Shown: in pieces, positions 8,333 to 16,857 of the stretch | Position numbering within the stretch: position 1 is the stretch's first letter | How the letters are laid out: every line of letters begins with the position of its first letter | Assembly (NCBI GenBank): GCA_037384425.1 | Contig: JARROA010000011.1 | Span: forward strand, 166,665 to 230,664 | Direction: 5' to 3' | Origin: Thiodiazotropha sp037384425 | GTDB taxonomy: Bacteria > Pseudomonadota > Gammaproteobacteria > Chromatiales > Chromatiaceae | DNA length: 64,000 bases | Made by a program: the position numbers and the translations under genes | The notes under the pieces: model-generated | Database searches by the model: none | Told to the model about the DNA's origin: nothing | What the model saw: the letters and a program-made list of their open reading frames with translations, nothing else

Positions 8333-8958
8333 TGGCTTTCGATCCCCACTGCCGCCGTTGCCAACGGCTGTCATCCTTTCTCGATCGGGTCGCCGGTGAA
8401 TACTCGCACTATCACGCGGCGCCTGTGGCACCGTTCGGCGATCCCGATGCACGGCTGCTGGTTGTGGGGCTGGCACCGGGTATGCACGGCGCCAATGCCA
8501 CGGGCCGGCCCTTCACCGGGGATCATGCGGGGATCCTGCTCTACGAGACGCTGCATGCCAACGGCTTCTCCAATCAGGCTGAGGCGACCGCTGCCGATGA
8601 CGGCCTCCGGCTCTATGACTGTCGCATCACCAATGCCGTCAAGTGCCTGCCGCCCCAGAACAAACCGGTAGGTGCCGAAATCAACACCTGTAACCGCTTC
8701 CTCAGCCAGGAGCTGGCGGAGCTGCCCCCTTCCGCGGTGATCGTTGCCTTGGGCGCCATTGCTCACCAGGCGGTGCTCAAGGGATTTAAGCTCAGGCAGC
8801 AGGCCTACCGCTTCGCCCACGGAGCGGAGCACACACTGCCGGACGGCAGACGCTTGCTGGACTCCTATCACTGCAGCCGCTACAACACCCAGACGCGCCG
8901 CCTGACGCCGAAGATGTTCAACCAGGTGTTCCGCCGGGCAAGACGACTGCTGGTATAG
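8332..8958 (+). CDS. Uracil-DNA glycosylase, family 5 (UdgB)-type
   Basis: A 208-residue base-excision repair enzyme. The UDG-superfamily motif 1 reads GLAPGMHGANATGRPFTGD-like (residues 47-64), and the C-terminal motif reads SYHCSRYNTQTRRLT. Cysteines at 7, 10, 105 and 120 fit the 4Fe-4S cluster pattern of family 4/5 glycosylases. The Ala in GLAPG, in place of the catalytic Asp/Glu of other families, is the family 5 signature. It starts at an ATG overlapping the gacA stop (TGATG) and ends 32 bp before uvrC, so it is inserted inside the conserved gacA-uvrC pair and probably co-transcribed with the excision-repair nuclease. Confidence 0.88.
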   Translation: MAFDPHCRRCQRLSSFLDRVAGEYSHYHAAPVAPFGDPDARLLVVGLAPGMHGANATGRPFTGDHAGILLYETLHANGFSNQAEATAADDGLRLYDCRITNAVKCLPPQNKPVGAEINTCNRFLSQELAELPPSAVIVALGAIAHQAVLKGFKLRQQAYRFAHGAEHTLPDGRRLLDSYHCSRYNTQTRRLTPKMFNQVFRRARRLLV

Positions 8959-8990
8959 GCCCCGACAAGGCTTGCCGTATAATCGGCCCC

Positions 8991-10811
8991 ATGGCGGTTT
9001 CCGGCTTCGACCACAAATCCTTTCTCCAGACCCTGACCACCCGACCTGGCGTCTATCGCATGCTCGACGCCGAGGATCAGGTGCTCTACGTGGGCAAGGC
9101 GAAGAACCTCAGAAAACGTGTGGGGAGCTACTTCAGCCGCAGCCTCAATCGGCGTATCCAGCTGATGGTCTCGCAAATCGCGCGGATCGAGATCGCGGTG
9201 ACTCACACCGAGGCGGAGGCCCTGATTCTCGAGAACAACCTGATCAAGTCGCTGAAGCCGAAGTACAATGTGCTGCTGCGGGACGATAAGAGCTATCCGT
9301 ATATCTATCTCTCCTCCGATCTGACCTACCCTGCGCTCTCCTTCCGGCGTGGCAGCCGTCGTGGCAAGGGGCGCTATTTCGGTCCCTATCCGAGTGCCGG
9401 CGCCACCCGCGATACGCTGCAGCTGCTGCAGAAGCTGTTCCCCGTGCGTCAGTGTGAGGAGGGCTTCTTCCGCAACCGCTCGCGTCCTTGTCTGCAGTAC
9501 CAGATCAAGCGCTGCAGCGGTCCCTGTGTCGACCTGGTCACGCCTGAGGCCTACATGGAGGACGTGGAGCATGCGGTGATGTTTCTGGAGGGAAAGACGA
9601 ACGCCGTGGTAGATGATCTGGTGCGACGTATGGAGCGGGCCTCCCAGGCCCTGGAGTTCGAACAGGCGGCCCTCTACCGGGATCAGATACAGACCCTGAG
9701 GCGTATCCAGGAGCGTCAGTACGTCAGTGGCGAACGGGGTGATCTCGACATCCTGGCCCTGGCCAAGCGGGGGGGCACGGCCTGCATACAGGTCTTTTTC
9801 ATCCGCTCCGGGCGTAACTTGGGCAACAAGGCGTTCTATCCGACGATACCGTCGAATGCTTCGGAAGGGGAGGTGCTTGCCGCTTTCGTCTCCCAGTACT
9901 ACCTGGAAAAACCGGTGCCTTCCGAGATCATCCTCAGCAGGAAACTGGAGGACGCCGCCCTGATCGAGGAAGTTCTGAGCCGTCAGGCCGGTCGCAAGGT
10001 GCGTCTCAGCAGCGGGGTGAGAGGAGAGCGTGCCCGCTGGTTGAAGATGGCCAAAGGTAATGCGGAAATCGCGCTGCAGGCCCGACTCAGTGCGCGCATG
10101 GACATGCAGGACAGGGTCGAGGCGTTGCAGCAACAGCTTAAGTTAGCCGCCGCGCCGGAACGTATGGAGTGTTTCGATATCAGCCATACCCGGGGCGAAT
10201 CGACCGTTGCTTCCTGTGTGGTCTTCAATGACCAGGGACCGCTCAAGTCAGACTATCGCCGCTTCAACATCGAGGGCATTACCCCGGGCGACGACTACGC
10301 TGCCATGAGCCAGGCCCTGGAACGGCGCTACCGCCGGGTCAAACGGGGTGAGGTGCCGCTGCCCGATCTGCTGTTTATCGATGGTGGCAAGGGGCAGCTC
10401 TCCGCGGTGCACGCGATTCTGCAGGATCTCGGTGTCTCGGGGCTAACTTTGATCGGTGTCGCAAAGGGTGCCGATCGCAAGGCGGGTATGGAGCAGCTCT
10501 TCTTGTTGGGGCGTAGTGCACCGATTATACTGCCCCCTGATTCGCCCGCCCTGCACCTGATCCAGCAGATTCGGGACGAGGCCCACCGATTCGCCATCAC
10601 TGCCCATCGGCAGCGGCGTTCCAAGAAGCGCAACCGCTCTGTTCTGGAGGAGATACCGGGTATCGGACCGAAAAGGCGGCAGAGACTGCTCAAGCAGTTC
10701 GGCGGGTTACAGGAGCTTTCCCGGGCCGGCATAGAGGATCTGGCCAGTGTCGAGGGCGTCAGCGAAACACTGGCGGAGCAGATCTATCATGCATTTCACG
10801 ACAAGGACTGA
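8991..10811 (+). CDS. uvrC: Excinuclease ABC subunit C
   Basis: A 606-residue nuclease making both incisions in nucleotide excision repair with UvrB. The N-terminal GIY-YIG domain shows PGVYRM and LYVGKAKNLRKRV; a UVR motif lies near residues 200-235; the C-terminal RNase H-like endonuclease has MECFDISHTRGE and LLFIDGGKGQL; tandem helix-hairpin-helix motifs close the protein (EIPGIGPKRRQRLLKQFG). Length and order match E. coli UvrC (610). It lies between the UDG gene and pgsA, 10 bp from the latter, in the E. coli uvrY-uvrC-pgsA order. Confidence 0.98.
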   Translation: MAVSGFDHKSFLQTLTTRPGVYRMLDAEDQVLYVGKAKNLRKRVGSYFSRSLNRRIQLMVSQIARIEIAVTHTEAEALILENNLIKSLKPKYNVLLRDDKSYPYIYLSSDLTYPALSFRRGSRRGKGRYFGPYPSAGATRDTLQLLQKLFPVRQCEEGFFRNRSRPCLQYQIKRCSGPCVDLVTPEAYMEDVEHAVMFLEGKTNAVVDDLVRRMERASQALEFEQAALYRDQIQTLRRIQERQYVSGERGDLDILALAKRGGTACIQVFFIRSGRNLGNKAFYPTIPSNASEGEVLAAFVSQYYLEKPVPSEIILSRKLEDAALIEEVLSRQAGRKVRLSSGVRGERARWLKMAKGNAEIALQARLSARMDMQDRVEALQQQLKLAAAPERMECFDISHTRGESTVASCVVFNDQGPLKSDYRRFNIEGITPGDDYAAMSQALERRYRRVKRGEVPLPDLLFIDGGKGQLSAVHAILQDLGVSGLTLIGVAKGADRKAGMEQLFLLGRSAPIILPPDSPALHLIQQIRDEAHRFAITAHRQRRSKKRNRSVLEEIPGIGPKRRQRLLKQFGGLQELSRAGIEDLASVEGVSETLAEQIYHAFHDKD

Positions 10812-10821
10812 ACGACCGACC

Positions 10822-11409
10822 ATGTGGAATATCCCCAACATTCTGACACTGCTCAGGATCGTTTTGATTCCCGTCTTTGTCCTGCTCTTCTACCTGCCGG
10901 TGGAGTGGGCCCGTATCAGCTGTGCCCTGGTCTTCTCGGTCGCGGCCGTGACGGACTGGTTCGACGGCTATCTGGCGCGGCGCTGGGGGCAGGTATCGCC
11001 CTTCGGTTCCTTTCTCGATCCGGTCGCCGACAAGCTGATGGTGTCAGTCTCGCTGCTGCTCTTGGTGCAGGCTGATCCCACGCCGGCGCTGGCAATTCCA
11101 GCCGCAGTCATCATCGGCCGGGAGATCACCATCTCGGCATTGCGTGAATGGATGGCCGAGTTGGGCGAACGTGCACAGGTGGCCGTTTCGGTCATCGGCA
11201 AATTCAAGACGGCGGTGCAGATGGTTGCCATCCTGCTGCTGATCTACGACGATCCCATCGCTGGAATCCCCATCTTTACGGTCGGCTTCGTACTGCTCTA
11301 CGTGGCGGCCGCATTGACCCTCTGGTCGATGGTTCTCTATCTGCGGGCCGCCTGGCCCAGTCTGCTGGGTGAGCGTCGGCAGAGTCCTGAACTGGAGCAT
11401 GACGAATAG
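10822..11409 (+). CDS. pgsA: CDP-diacylglycerol-glycerol-3-phosphate 3-phosphatidyltransferase
   Basis: A 195-residue inner-membrane enzyme making phosphatidylglycerophosphate, the first step to phosphatidylglycerol and cardiolipin. The CDP-alcohol phosphotransferase signature D-G-x2-A-R-x8-G-x3-D-x3-D is complete (DGYLARRWGQ...GSFLDPVAD, about residues 49-71). Several transmembrane helices are visible. The start MWNIPNILTLLRI is typical, and the ATG at 10822 lies 10 bp after uvrC. It is part of the conserved gacA-uvrC-pgsA unit. Confidence 0.97.
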   Translation: MWNIPNILTLLRIVLIPVFVLLFYLPVEWARISCALVFSVAAVTDWFDGYLARRWGQVSPFGSFLDPVADKLMVSVSLLLLVQADPTPALAIPAAVIIGREITISALREWMAELGERAQVAVSVIGKFKTAVQMVAILLLIYDDPIAGIPIFTVGFVLLYVAAALTLWSMVLYLRAAWPSLLGERRQSPELEHDE

Positions 11410-11499
11410 TCGGGTTTGTTCCACTCTCGAACCGCGGAGTGATTCAGCCAGCCTGAGCTAAACTTTCGATATACGCATAACAATACGTGGAGGTTCGGT

Positions 11500-11940
11500 A
11501 TGAAAGTCTTCCTATTGATCAGCGCCGTCTTGCTCTTGGCATTCAGTTCCAGCGCACTGGCACAGCCCCCTGGTGCAGGACCGGAGCAGCGGTTCGGTTA
11601 TCACTCTCCAAGCAGCAGCCGATTTACCGTGCAGCAGGGCATGCGTTTCGAACGCTTTCGCGACCGTAACGGTTATCAGTTGAGAATCCATACCAGGGGG
11701 ATGGATCCGGAGGCGATTCAGGTCCGGGTTCAGGGCCGCAGCCTGGTGGTCGAGAATAGGGAGTCGCACCAGATCGAGCAGCGCAACGACAGGGGCAGTT
11801 ATCAGTTCGCCGCCACATCTTCCAACATGAGACGCCGATTCCCGATACCGCCGGATGCCGATCCGGGGGCCATGCAACGGTCGTTGGAAGAGGGGGCTGT
11901 AGTGATCACCTTGCCCTATGCGCAAGGCCCCCGATATTGA
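11500..11940 (+). CDS. Secreted Hsp20/alpha-crystallin-like protein
   Basis: A 146-residue protein with a clear signal peptide (hydrophobic residues 5-20, cleavage near ALA-QPP). The mature part has an alpha-crystallin-like layout: an amphipathic N-terminal section, then beta-strand blocks RIHTRGMDPEAIQVRVQGRS and LVVENRES, RRFPIPPDADP, and a final EEGAVVITLP strand, as in IbpA-type small heat shock proteins. The usual cytoplasmic sHSP is not exported, so this would be a periplasmic holdase; that role is inference. It interrupts the pgsA-tRNA order. An RBS (GTGGAGG) precedes the ATG. Confidence 0.75.
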   Translation: MKVFLLISAVLLLAFSSSALAQPPGAGPEQRFGYHSPSSSRFTVQQGMRFERFRDRNGYQLRIHTRGMDPEAIQVRVQGRSLVVENRESHQIEQRNDRGSYQFAATSSNMRRRFPIPPDADPGAMQRSLEEGAVVITLPYAQGPRY

Positions 11941-11965
11941 TTTTGCGGCTATGGCGGGGTAGGTG

Positions 11966-11993
11966 TTGACAGCACACAAAGTGTCGCTACAAT
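11966..11993 (+). promoter_or_regulatory. Sigma-70 promoter of the tRNA cluster
   Basis: TTGACA (11966-11971), a 16-base spacer and TACAAT (11988-11993), 19 bp before tRNA-Gly. Near-consensus hexamers suit a strong stable-RNA promoter. Confidence 0.82.
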
Positions 11994-12011
11994 ACGCCCT
12001 TCCTAAACAGC

Positions 12012-12087
<76 letters not shown>

Positions 12088-12096
12088 AATTCAGAG

Positions 12097-12119
12097 GCCC
12101 CGGGAAACCCGGGGCTTTT
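12097..12119 (+). terminator. Terminator-like hairpin between tRNA-Gly and tRNA-Cys
   Basis: GCCCCGGG - AAA - CCCGGGGC followed by TTTTC. A strong stem with a short T-run; it may partly separate tRNA-Gly from the two downstream tRNAs, or act as a processing structure. Confidence 0.7.
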
Positions 12120-12168
12120 CGTTTTGTGATTCGTTTCGCCGCAGTTTGGTGATAGAATTCGCCACCAT

Positions 12169-12242
12169 GGCTGAGTGGCAGAGTGGTTATGCAGCGGCCT
12201 GCAAAGCCGTGGACATCGGTTCGATTCCGGTCTCAGCCTCCA
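12169..12242 (+). tRNA. tRNA-Cys (GCA)
   Basis: A 74-base cloverleaf: acceptor GGCTGAG/CTCAGCC, anticodon GCA in CCTGCAAAG, T-arm GGTTCGATTCC, encoded CCA. A weak -10-like TAGAAT lies at 12153-12158. Confidence 0.97.
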
Positions 12243-12283
12243 TATTACCCTCCTCATTGTATAAAAAATCCCAGCTACCTTCT

Positions 12284-12370
12284 GCCCGGGTGGCGAAACT
12301 GGTAGACGCAAGAGACTTAAAATCTCTCGACCTTTGGGTCGTGCCGGTTCGATTCCGGCCCCGGGCACCA
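12284..12370 (+). tRNA. tRNA-Leu (TAA)
   Basis: An 87-base class II tRNA: acceptor GCCCGGG/CCCGGGC, anticodon TAA in CTTAAAAT, a long variable arm (CGACCTTTGGGTCG), T-arm GGTTCGATTCC, encoded CCA. Confidence 0.97.
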
Positions 12371-12573
12371 AGCCCTCAGTATCTCTGCCTCTGCCTGTTG
12401 TAATCCCTCTTTGTCTTGAACAGATGCCGCAATCGGGATTTGAGCTGCTCGGCGTCAAATCATTTCTGTTTTGAATATCGTATTATTGAGTAAGGCACTG
12501 TACGGGGCATGATGATCCTCATGTCTGCTGCGGCAAGGGTCTGAATTCCCTGGTAAAGAGGACTCGGGCGGCT

Positions 12574-13821
12574 GTGGACACACATACCTTCTTTCTGCAC
12601 CTGCTGATGATCCTGATGGTCTCCCGCCTGCTGGCGGAGGTGGCAGTGCGTTTTCACGCCCCGGCAGTGATCGGTGAACTCTTTGCCGGCGTGTTGTTGG
12701 GACCCAGCATCCTGGGTTGGATCGAGCCGACCACCACCATACAACTGTTGGCCGAAATCGGCATCATTCTGCTGTTGTTCAAGGTGGGAATCGAAACCGA
12801 TATCCGCCGGCTGATCAACGCCGGTCGTCAATCGCTGATCGTAGCCATCGGTGGGTTTCTGATGCCCCTGGTATGTGGTTTCGCAATGGGTTACTGGGTT
12901 TTCGGTTTGAGTGGATTGGTGGCCCTGTTCGTGGGTGGAACGCTCACCGCGACCAGTATCGGCATTACCATCCGGGTCCTTTCCGATCTGGGGCGTCAGC
13001 ATGAGAGGGAAGGTGAAGTGGTGCTGGGAGCGGCTGTGCTGGACGACATCATGGGCGTCGTGCTGCTGGCGATCCTGTATGACTTTTCCCTCAGTGGCGG
13101 TGTCAGCGCGGTAAACCTCAGCAAGGTGTTGACCTTCATCATGCTGTTCTTCCTGCTTGCACCCATTGCCGCCAAACTCATCTCCCTGCTGATCCGTCGT
13201 ATCGACAACTATTCGGACATGCCGGGACTGATTCCCATCATGATCATATCGTTGGTCCTGTTCTTCGCCTGGCTGGCCAATGTGGTGGGAGCCCCGGAAC
13301 TCCTGGGGGGATTCGCCGCCGGTCTGGCGCTGTCCCGACGCTTCTTCCTGCCGTTCGGGGTGGCCCTGCATACGGATAGGAAGTTTGCCGGTCGCATCGA
13401 GGTGCAGATGAATCCCATCGTCTACATTTTCAGTCCGATCTTTTTCGTGACCGTTGGACTCTCATTGAACCTGCGCGATATCGATTGGACTTCGCCATTC
13501 ATCTGGTCTTTTGCCGTCAGTTTCTTCGTCATTGCCGTATTGGCGAAGTTTGCCGGAGCCATGTTGATACAGGCGGGAAATCTGCAGCGAATTGCCATCG
13601 GGATGGCCATGGTTCCGCGCGGAGAGGTGGGCCTGATTTTCGCAGAGCTGGGACGCTCAACGGGGATATTCAGCATGGAGGTCTACGCAGGCATGGTCAT
13701 TGTGATCGCCTTGACCACCCTGATGGCTCCATTTGCACTCAAATGGTTCTACTGTCGCTACGGCCAGGAAATGGATGCCACATCGGAGCTTTGCATGCCG
13801 GATAAGCCATTGGCGCGCTAG
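12574..13821 (+). CDS. CPA2-family cation:proton antiporter (KefB/NapA type)
   Basis: A 415-residue inner-membrane protein composed almost entirely of hydrophobic helices (about 12-13). The family landmarks are visible: VIGELFAGVLLGPSILG near residue 30, LLFKVGIETD near residue 68, and the paired acidic ion-binding helix LGAAVLDDIMGVVLLAI near residues 150-165. The carboxy end stops after the membrane domain, so the TrkA-N regulatory domains of full-length KefB/KefC are missing, as in NapA-type exchangers. It starts at a GTG (12574). The stop codon TAG is the first base group of the perfect inverted repeat that follows. Confidence 0.88.
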   Translation: MDTHTFFLHLLMILMVSRLLAEVAVRFHAPAVIGELFAGVLLGPSILGWIEPTTTIQLLAEIGIILLLFKVGIETDIRRLINAGRQSLIVAIGGFLMPLVCGFAMGYWVFGLSGLVALFVGGTLTATSIGITIRVLSDLGRQHEREGEVVLGAAVLDDIMGVVLLAILYDFSLSGGVSAVNLSKVLTFIMLFFLLAPIAAKLISLLIRRIDNYSDMPGLIPIMIISLVLFFAWLANVVGAPELLGGFAAGLALSRRFFLPFGVALHTDRKFAGRIEVQMNPIVYIFSPIFFVTVGLSLNLRDIDWTSPFIWSFAVSFFVIAVLAKFAGAMLIQAGNLQRIAIGMAMVPRGEVGLIFAELGRSTGIFSMEVYAGMVIVIALTTLMAPFALKWFYCRYGQEMDATSELCMPDKPLAR

Positions 13822-13885
13822 GGCCTGTTAACACTAATCCGATAGCCTCAGCAGAGCCTATCGGATTAGTGTTAACAGGCCCTAG
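13818..13885. repeat. Perfect 28-bp inverted repeat with CTAG ends (possible miniature element)
   Basis: CTAGGGCCTGTTAACACTAA and the next 8 bases (13818-13845) are repeated exactly in reverse complement at 13858-13885, with a 12-base loop. Both outer ends are CTAG, which could be a 4-bp target duplication. No transposase is present. It also supplies the stop codon of the antiporter gene and can form a very stable hairpin. Confidence 0.75.
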
Positions 13886-13989
13886 CCGCCGCGCGAAGAA
13901 AAGCCACTCATATGCCGCGTTATCTGTCGGTTTATCATCTGCAGTCCATCAACTAAGTTATTGCCCCAGGTAGCGAAAGGTTTTTTCCT

Positions 13990-15126
13990 ATGCAGGTGCG
14001 TTTTCACTCCACGGTCGAGGAGATCGACCCATCGTCTTGGGATCGGCTGGTCAGGGATAACAATCCATTTCTCAAGCATGCCTTCCACGCCGCTCTGGAG
14101 CGTCACGGATGTGTCGGCCGGCAATATGGCTGGCAACCCAACCCTATCGTGCTTTACCAAAATGGCCGTGTCGTCGGTTTCTCACCACTCTATATCAAGA
14201 CTAACTCATACGGTGAATTCGTGTTCGATCACGCCTGGGCAGATGCCTATCGGCGCAGCGGTCTTAACTACTACCCGAAACTGATAGCGGCCGTTCCTTA
14301 CACGCCCGCCACAGGCGAGCGGCTACTCATCGATCCTCAGATCGACAGGGCCCAGGCAACGAGAACTCTGGTAGAAGCCACCCTGGAACGGGCTCGGGAA
14401 AAGCAATTCTCCTCTATGCACTGGCTGTTTACGACACGGGAGGAGGGGGAGGAACTCCTGTCCCTCGGCATCCCGGAGCGCTTGGGTGTCCAGTTCCACT
14501 GGTACAACCGGGGCTATGGGGATTTCGAGGATTTTCTCGCTCAATTGACGGCAAAGCGGCGCAAGAATATCCGTCGCGAGCGTCGAAAAGTGGCTGAGCA
14601 ACAGTTTCACTTTCGTCTCCTGCACGGAAGTGAGGTGACTGCCGCTGAGTGGCAACGCTTCGCTGAGTTTTACGCCAAGACCTTCGAGGAGCGTTTCAGT
14701 CTGCCGACGCTCAATTACGGCTTTTTTGCAGAAATCGGACGCACGCTCGGTGATCAGGTGATACTGATTCTTGCCTATCTGGAAAACAGCTGTGTTGCCG
14801 GGGCACTGCTCTACAGAAGCGATAGCGTACTCTATGGCCGCCATTGGGGCGGTATCAGCGATTTTGACAGCCTCCACTTCGAAACCTGCTACTACCAGGG
14901 CATTGAATACGCAATCGCACAGAAGTTGCAACGCTTCGAACCCGGTGCTCAGGGTGAGCACAAAATCTGGCGTGGTTTCCTGCCCACGCTGACACGCTCC
15001 TACCACTGGATTGCTGATCGCAGATTTCGTGCCGCGATTGATGATTTCCTGCTCCGGGAGACACCGGCTATACAGAATTACTACGCAGAGTTGGCTGAGA
15101 ATTCTCCGTACCGAGTCGACATCTGA
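13990..15126 (+). CDS. GNAT-fold N-acyltransferase, COG3146/DUF482 type
   Basis: A 378-residue soluble protein. The first 130 residues contain NPFLKHAFHAALE and GRVVGFSPLYIK; the middle has the basic stretch LTAKRRKNIRRERRK (about residues 182-196) and the last third has the acyltransferase-like blocks VILILAYLENSCVAGALLYR and LYGRHWG with HFETCYYQGIEYAI. This pattern is typical of the COG3146 group, predicted N-acyltransferases related to FemAB/GNAT folds. The acceptor substrate is unknown. Downstream of the palindrome at 13.8 kb, same strand, no clear operon partner. Confidence 0.8.
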   Translation: MQVRFHSTVEEIDPSSWDRLVRDNNPFLKHAFHAALERHGCVGRQYGWQPNPIVLYQNGRVVGFSPLYIKTNSYGEFVFDHAWADAYRRSGLNYYPKLIAAVPYTPATGERLLIDPQIDRAQATRTLVEATLERAREKQFSSMHWLFTTREEGEELLSLGIPERLGVQFHWYNRGYGDFEDFLAQLTAKRRKNIRRERRKVAEQQFHFRLLHGSEVTAAEWQRFAEFYAKTFEERFSLPTLNYGFFAEIGRTLGDQVILILAYLENSCVAGALLYRSDSVLYGRHWGGISDFDSLHFETCYYQGIEYAIAQKLQRFEPGAQGEHKIWRGFLPTLTRSYHWIADRRFRAAIDDFLLRETPAIQNYYAELAENSPYRVDI

Positions 15127-15195
15127 ATATATAACAAACTGAAAAATATAAAAAAACAGGGTAATTACCCCAAGGGAACAAATTTTTTTCGCAAA

Positions 15196-15228
15196 AAAGT
15201 TGACTGATTTAGTAAGTTAATCTAGTCT
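15196..15228 (+). promoter_or_regulatory. IscR type 1 box overlapping the iscR promoter
   Basis: 15196-15220 matches the type 1 IscR box (consensus ATASYYGACTRWWWYAGTCRRSTAT) at about 21 of 25 positions and contains the -35 hexamer TTGACT (15200-15205). A -10-like TAGTCT lies 17 bp downstream. The arrangement implies autorepression by holo-IscR. Confidence 0.72.
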
Positions 15229-15282
15229 GATTACCAAGTGATTTACTAGGAATTGACTTTTTATACTACTGGAGAAGCAGCA

Positions 15283-15750
15283 ATGAGACTTTCAACCAAA
15301 GGTCGCTACGCCGTAACCGCCATGCTCGATCTGGCCATCAATGGCAAGAATGGTCCCGTCACCCTGGCAGAAATTTCCGAAAATCAGGGTATATCCCTCT
15401 CGTATCTGGAACAGCTCTTTGCCGCCCTGCGCTCCAAAGAACTGGTACGCGGCGTGCGTGGTCCAGGAGGCGGTTATTACCTCGGTAAAAGTGCAGACGA
15501 AATCTCAATCGCCAATATCATCTGTGCGGTGGACGAATGGGTGGAATTCACCCGTTGCGGTGGACGCCAGAACTGTAGTGGTGGGGCTCGCTGTCTGACG
15601 CATACTCTGTGGGACGATCTGAGCAGTGAGATCTTCAATTTCCTGGCGAACATCTCGCTGGGCGATCTGGTCAGACGCAACATCGGCAAGAAGGAAGAAG
15701 AGGAGAAGCCGCTGAGCGTGGTCGCCAACGAAGACACCCAGGCCGCCTGA
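15283..15750 (+). CDS. iscR: Fe-S cluster-sensing Rrf2-family regulator IscR
   Basis: A 155-residue DNA-binding protein. The winged helix lies in residues 1-75 (MRLSTKGRYAVTAMLDLA, VTLAEISENQGISLSYLEQLF). The [2Fe-2S] ligands Cys92, Cys98, Cys104 and His107 sit at the same positions as in E. coli IscR. The start is the ATG at 15283 behind GGAGAAGCAGCA. Unlike most gammaproteobacteria, no iscS-iscU-iscA genes follow; prmB is next on the strand. The glutamate-rich tail (KKEEEEK) is slightly longer than in E. coli. An IscR-box promoter precedes it. Confidence 0.93.
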   Translation: MRLSTKGRYAVTAMLDLAINGKNGPVTLAEISENQGISLSYLEQLFAALRSKELVRGVRGPGGGYYLGKSADEISIANIICAVDEWVEFTRCGGRQNCSGGARCLTHTLWDDLSSEIFNFLANISLGDLVRRNIGKKEEEEKPLSVVANEDTQAA

Positions 15751-15861
15751 TCAGCCGGAATCGACGACCGGTGGTGCGCTGAGCCTGCTCGCCGCCGCCG
15801 GTCGTGAATGTGATCAATCCCTCTGGACTGTTGTGGGACTACAATTGGGAATGCGCTATCA

Positions 15862-16785
15862 TTGGCAGTTTTCCCCATGGGGTCCTCAGCAGTGCAGTCA
15901 CTCACAACCATCGGCGACCTCATCCGCTGGGGCGCCAGCAGATTCAATGAGGCGGATCTCCATTTCGGACATGGCACGGACAATGCCATTGACGAGGCGG
16001 CGGCCCTGGTACTGCATGTACTGCATCTTCCCCCGGACCTGCATGGCAGCTGGCTGCAGAGCCATGTGACAGCACAGGAGCGTGAACAGGCGTTCCAGCT
16101 GATCAGGAGGCGCATCGATGAGCGTGTGCCCCTCCCTTATCTGACCGGTGAGGCCTGGTTCGCGGGTCTTCGCTTCCGGGTCAGTCCCCATGTGCTTATT
16201 CCCCGATCACCACTTGCAGAGTTGATCGAGCAGGGATTCAGCCCCTGGCTCGATGTCGATCGACTCGAACGTGCCTTGGATCTCTGTTGCGGGAGTGGCT
16301 GCATCGGCATCGCCACGGCCGTGCATCATCCCCACTGCAGGGTGGATTTGGTCGATATCTCTCCACAAGCCCTGGATATTTGTCAGGAAAATATTCACCT
16401 GCATGCAGTGGAAGACCGGGTCGAGACGTTCCGGTCCGACCTCTTCTCCGAGCTGCCGACTGTTCAGTACGATCTGATTCTCTCCAATCCTCCCTATGTG
16501 GGAAGCGCTGAGATGGCGATCCTGCCTGATGAATATGGCCATGAGCCCAGATTGGCGCTCGAGGCTGAAGAGGACGGTTTGGCGATCGTCAAGCGGATAC
16601 TCAAGCGGGCCCCCGATTTCCTGGCACCTGATGGTGTCTTGATTGTCGAAGTGGGGAACAGTGCACAATTACTGCAGGAGACCTATCCGGAGATCCCTTT
16701 TGTATGGCTTGATTTCGCCCGGGGTGGTGAGGGGGTGTTTCTACTGGGGGCACAAGATCTGGCACAATACGCCATTAACATTTGA
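15862..16785 (+). CDS. prmB: 50S ribosomal protein L3 N5-glutamine methyltransferase
   Basis: An S-adenosylmethionine-dependent methyltransferase that modifies a glutamine of ribosomal protein L3. The N-terminal helical part TIGDLIRWGASRF...GHGTDN is diagnostic of PrmB rather than PrmC; the SAM-binding motif is LDLCCGSGCIGIA, and the catalytic motif NPPY is at about residue 215. The frame opens at a TTG (15862), and an ATG at 15877 is an equally possible start, giving 302 residues. It lies about 110 bp after iscR and 72 bp before a small unknown gene. Confidence 0.95.
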   Translation: MAVFPMGSSAVQSLTTIGDLIRWGASRFNEADLHFGHGTDNAIDEAAALVLHVLHLPPDLHGSWLQSHVTAQEREQAFQLIRRRIDERVPLPYLTGEAWFAGLRFRVSPHVLIPRSPLAELIEQGFSPWLDVDRLERALDLCCGSGCIGIATAVHHPHCRVDLVDISPQALDICQENIHLHAVEDRVETFRSDLFSELPTVQYDLILSNPPYVGSAEMAILPDEYGHEPRLALEAEEDGLAIVKRILKRAPDFLAPDGVLIVEVGNSAQLLQETYPEIPFVWLDFARGGEGVFLLGAQDLAQYAINI

Positions 16786-16857
16786 GGCTGAGAGGATGCC
16801 GAATTTCCTTTCTGCCTGCTCGAAACAATATTCGAAGAGCGATAGGTATCATACAAG

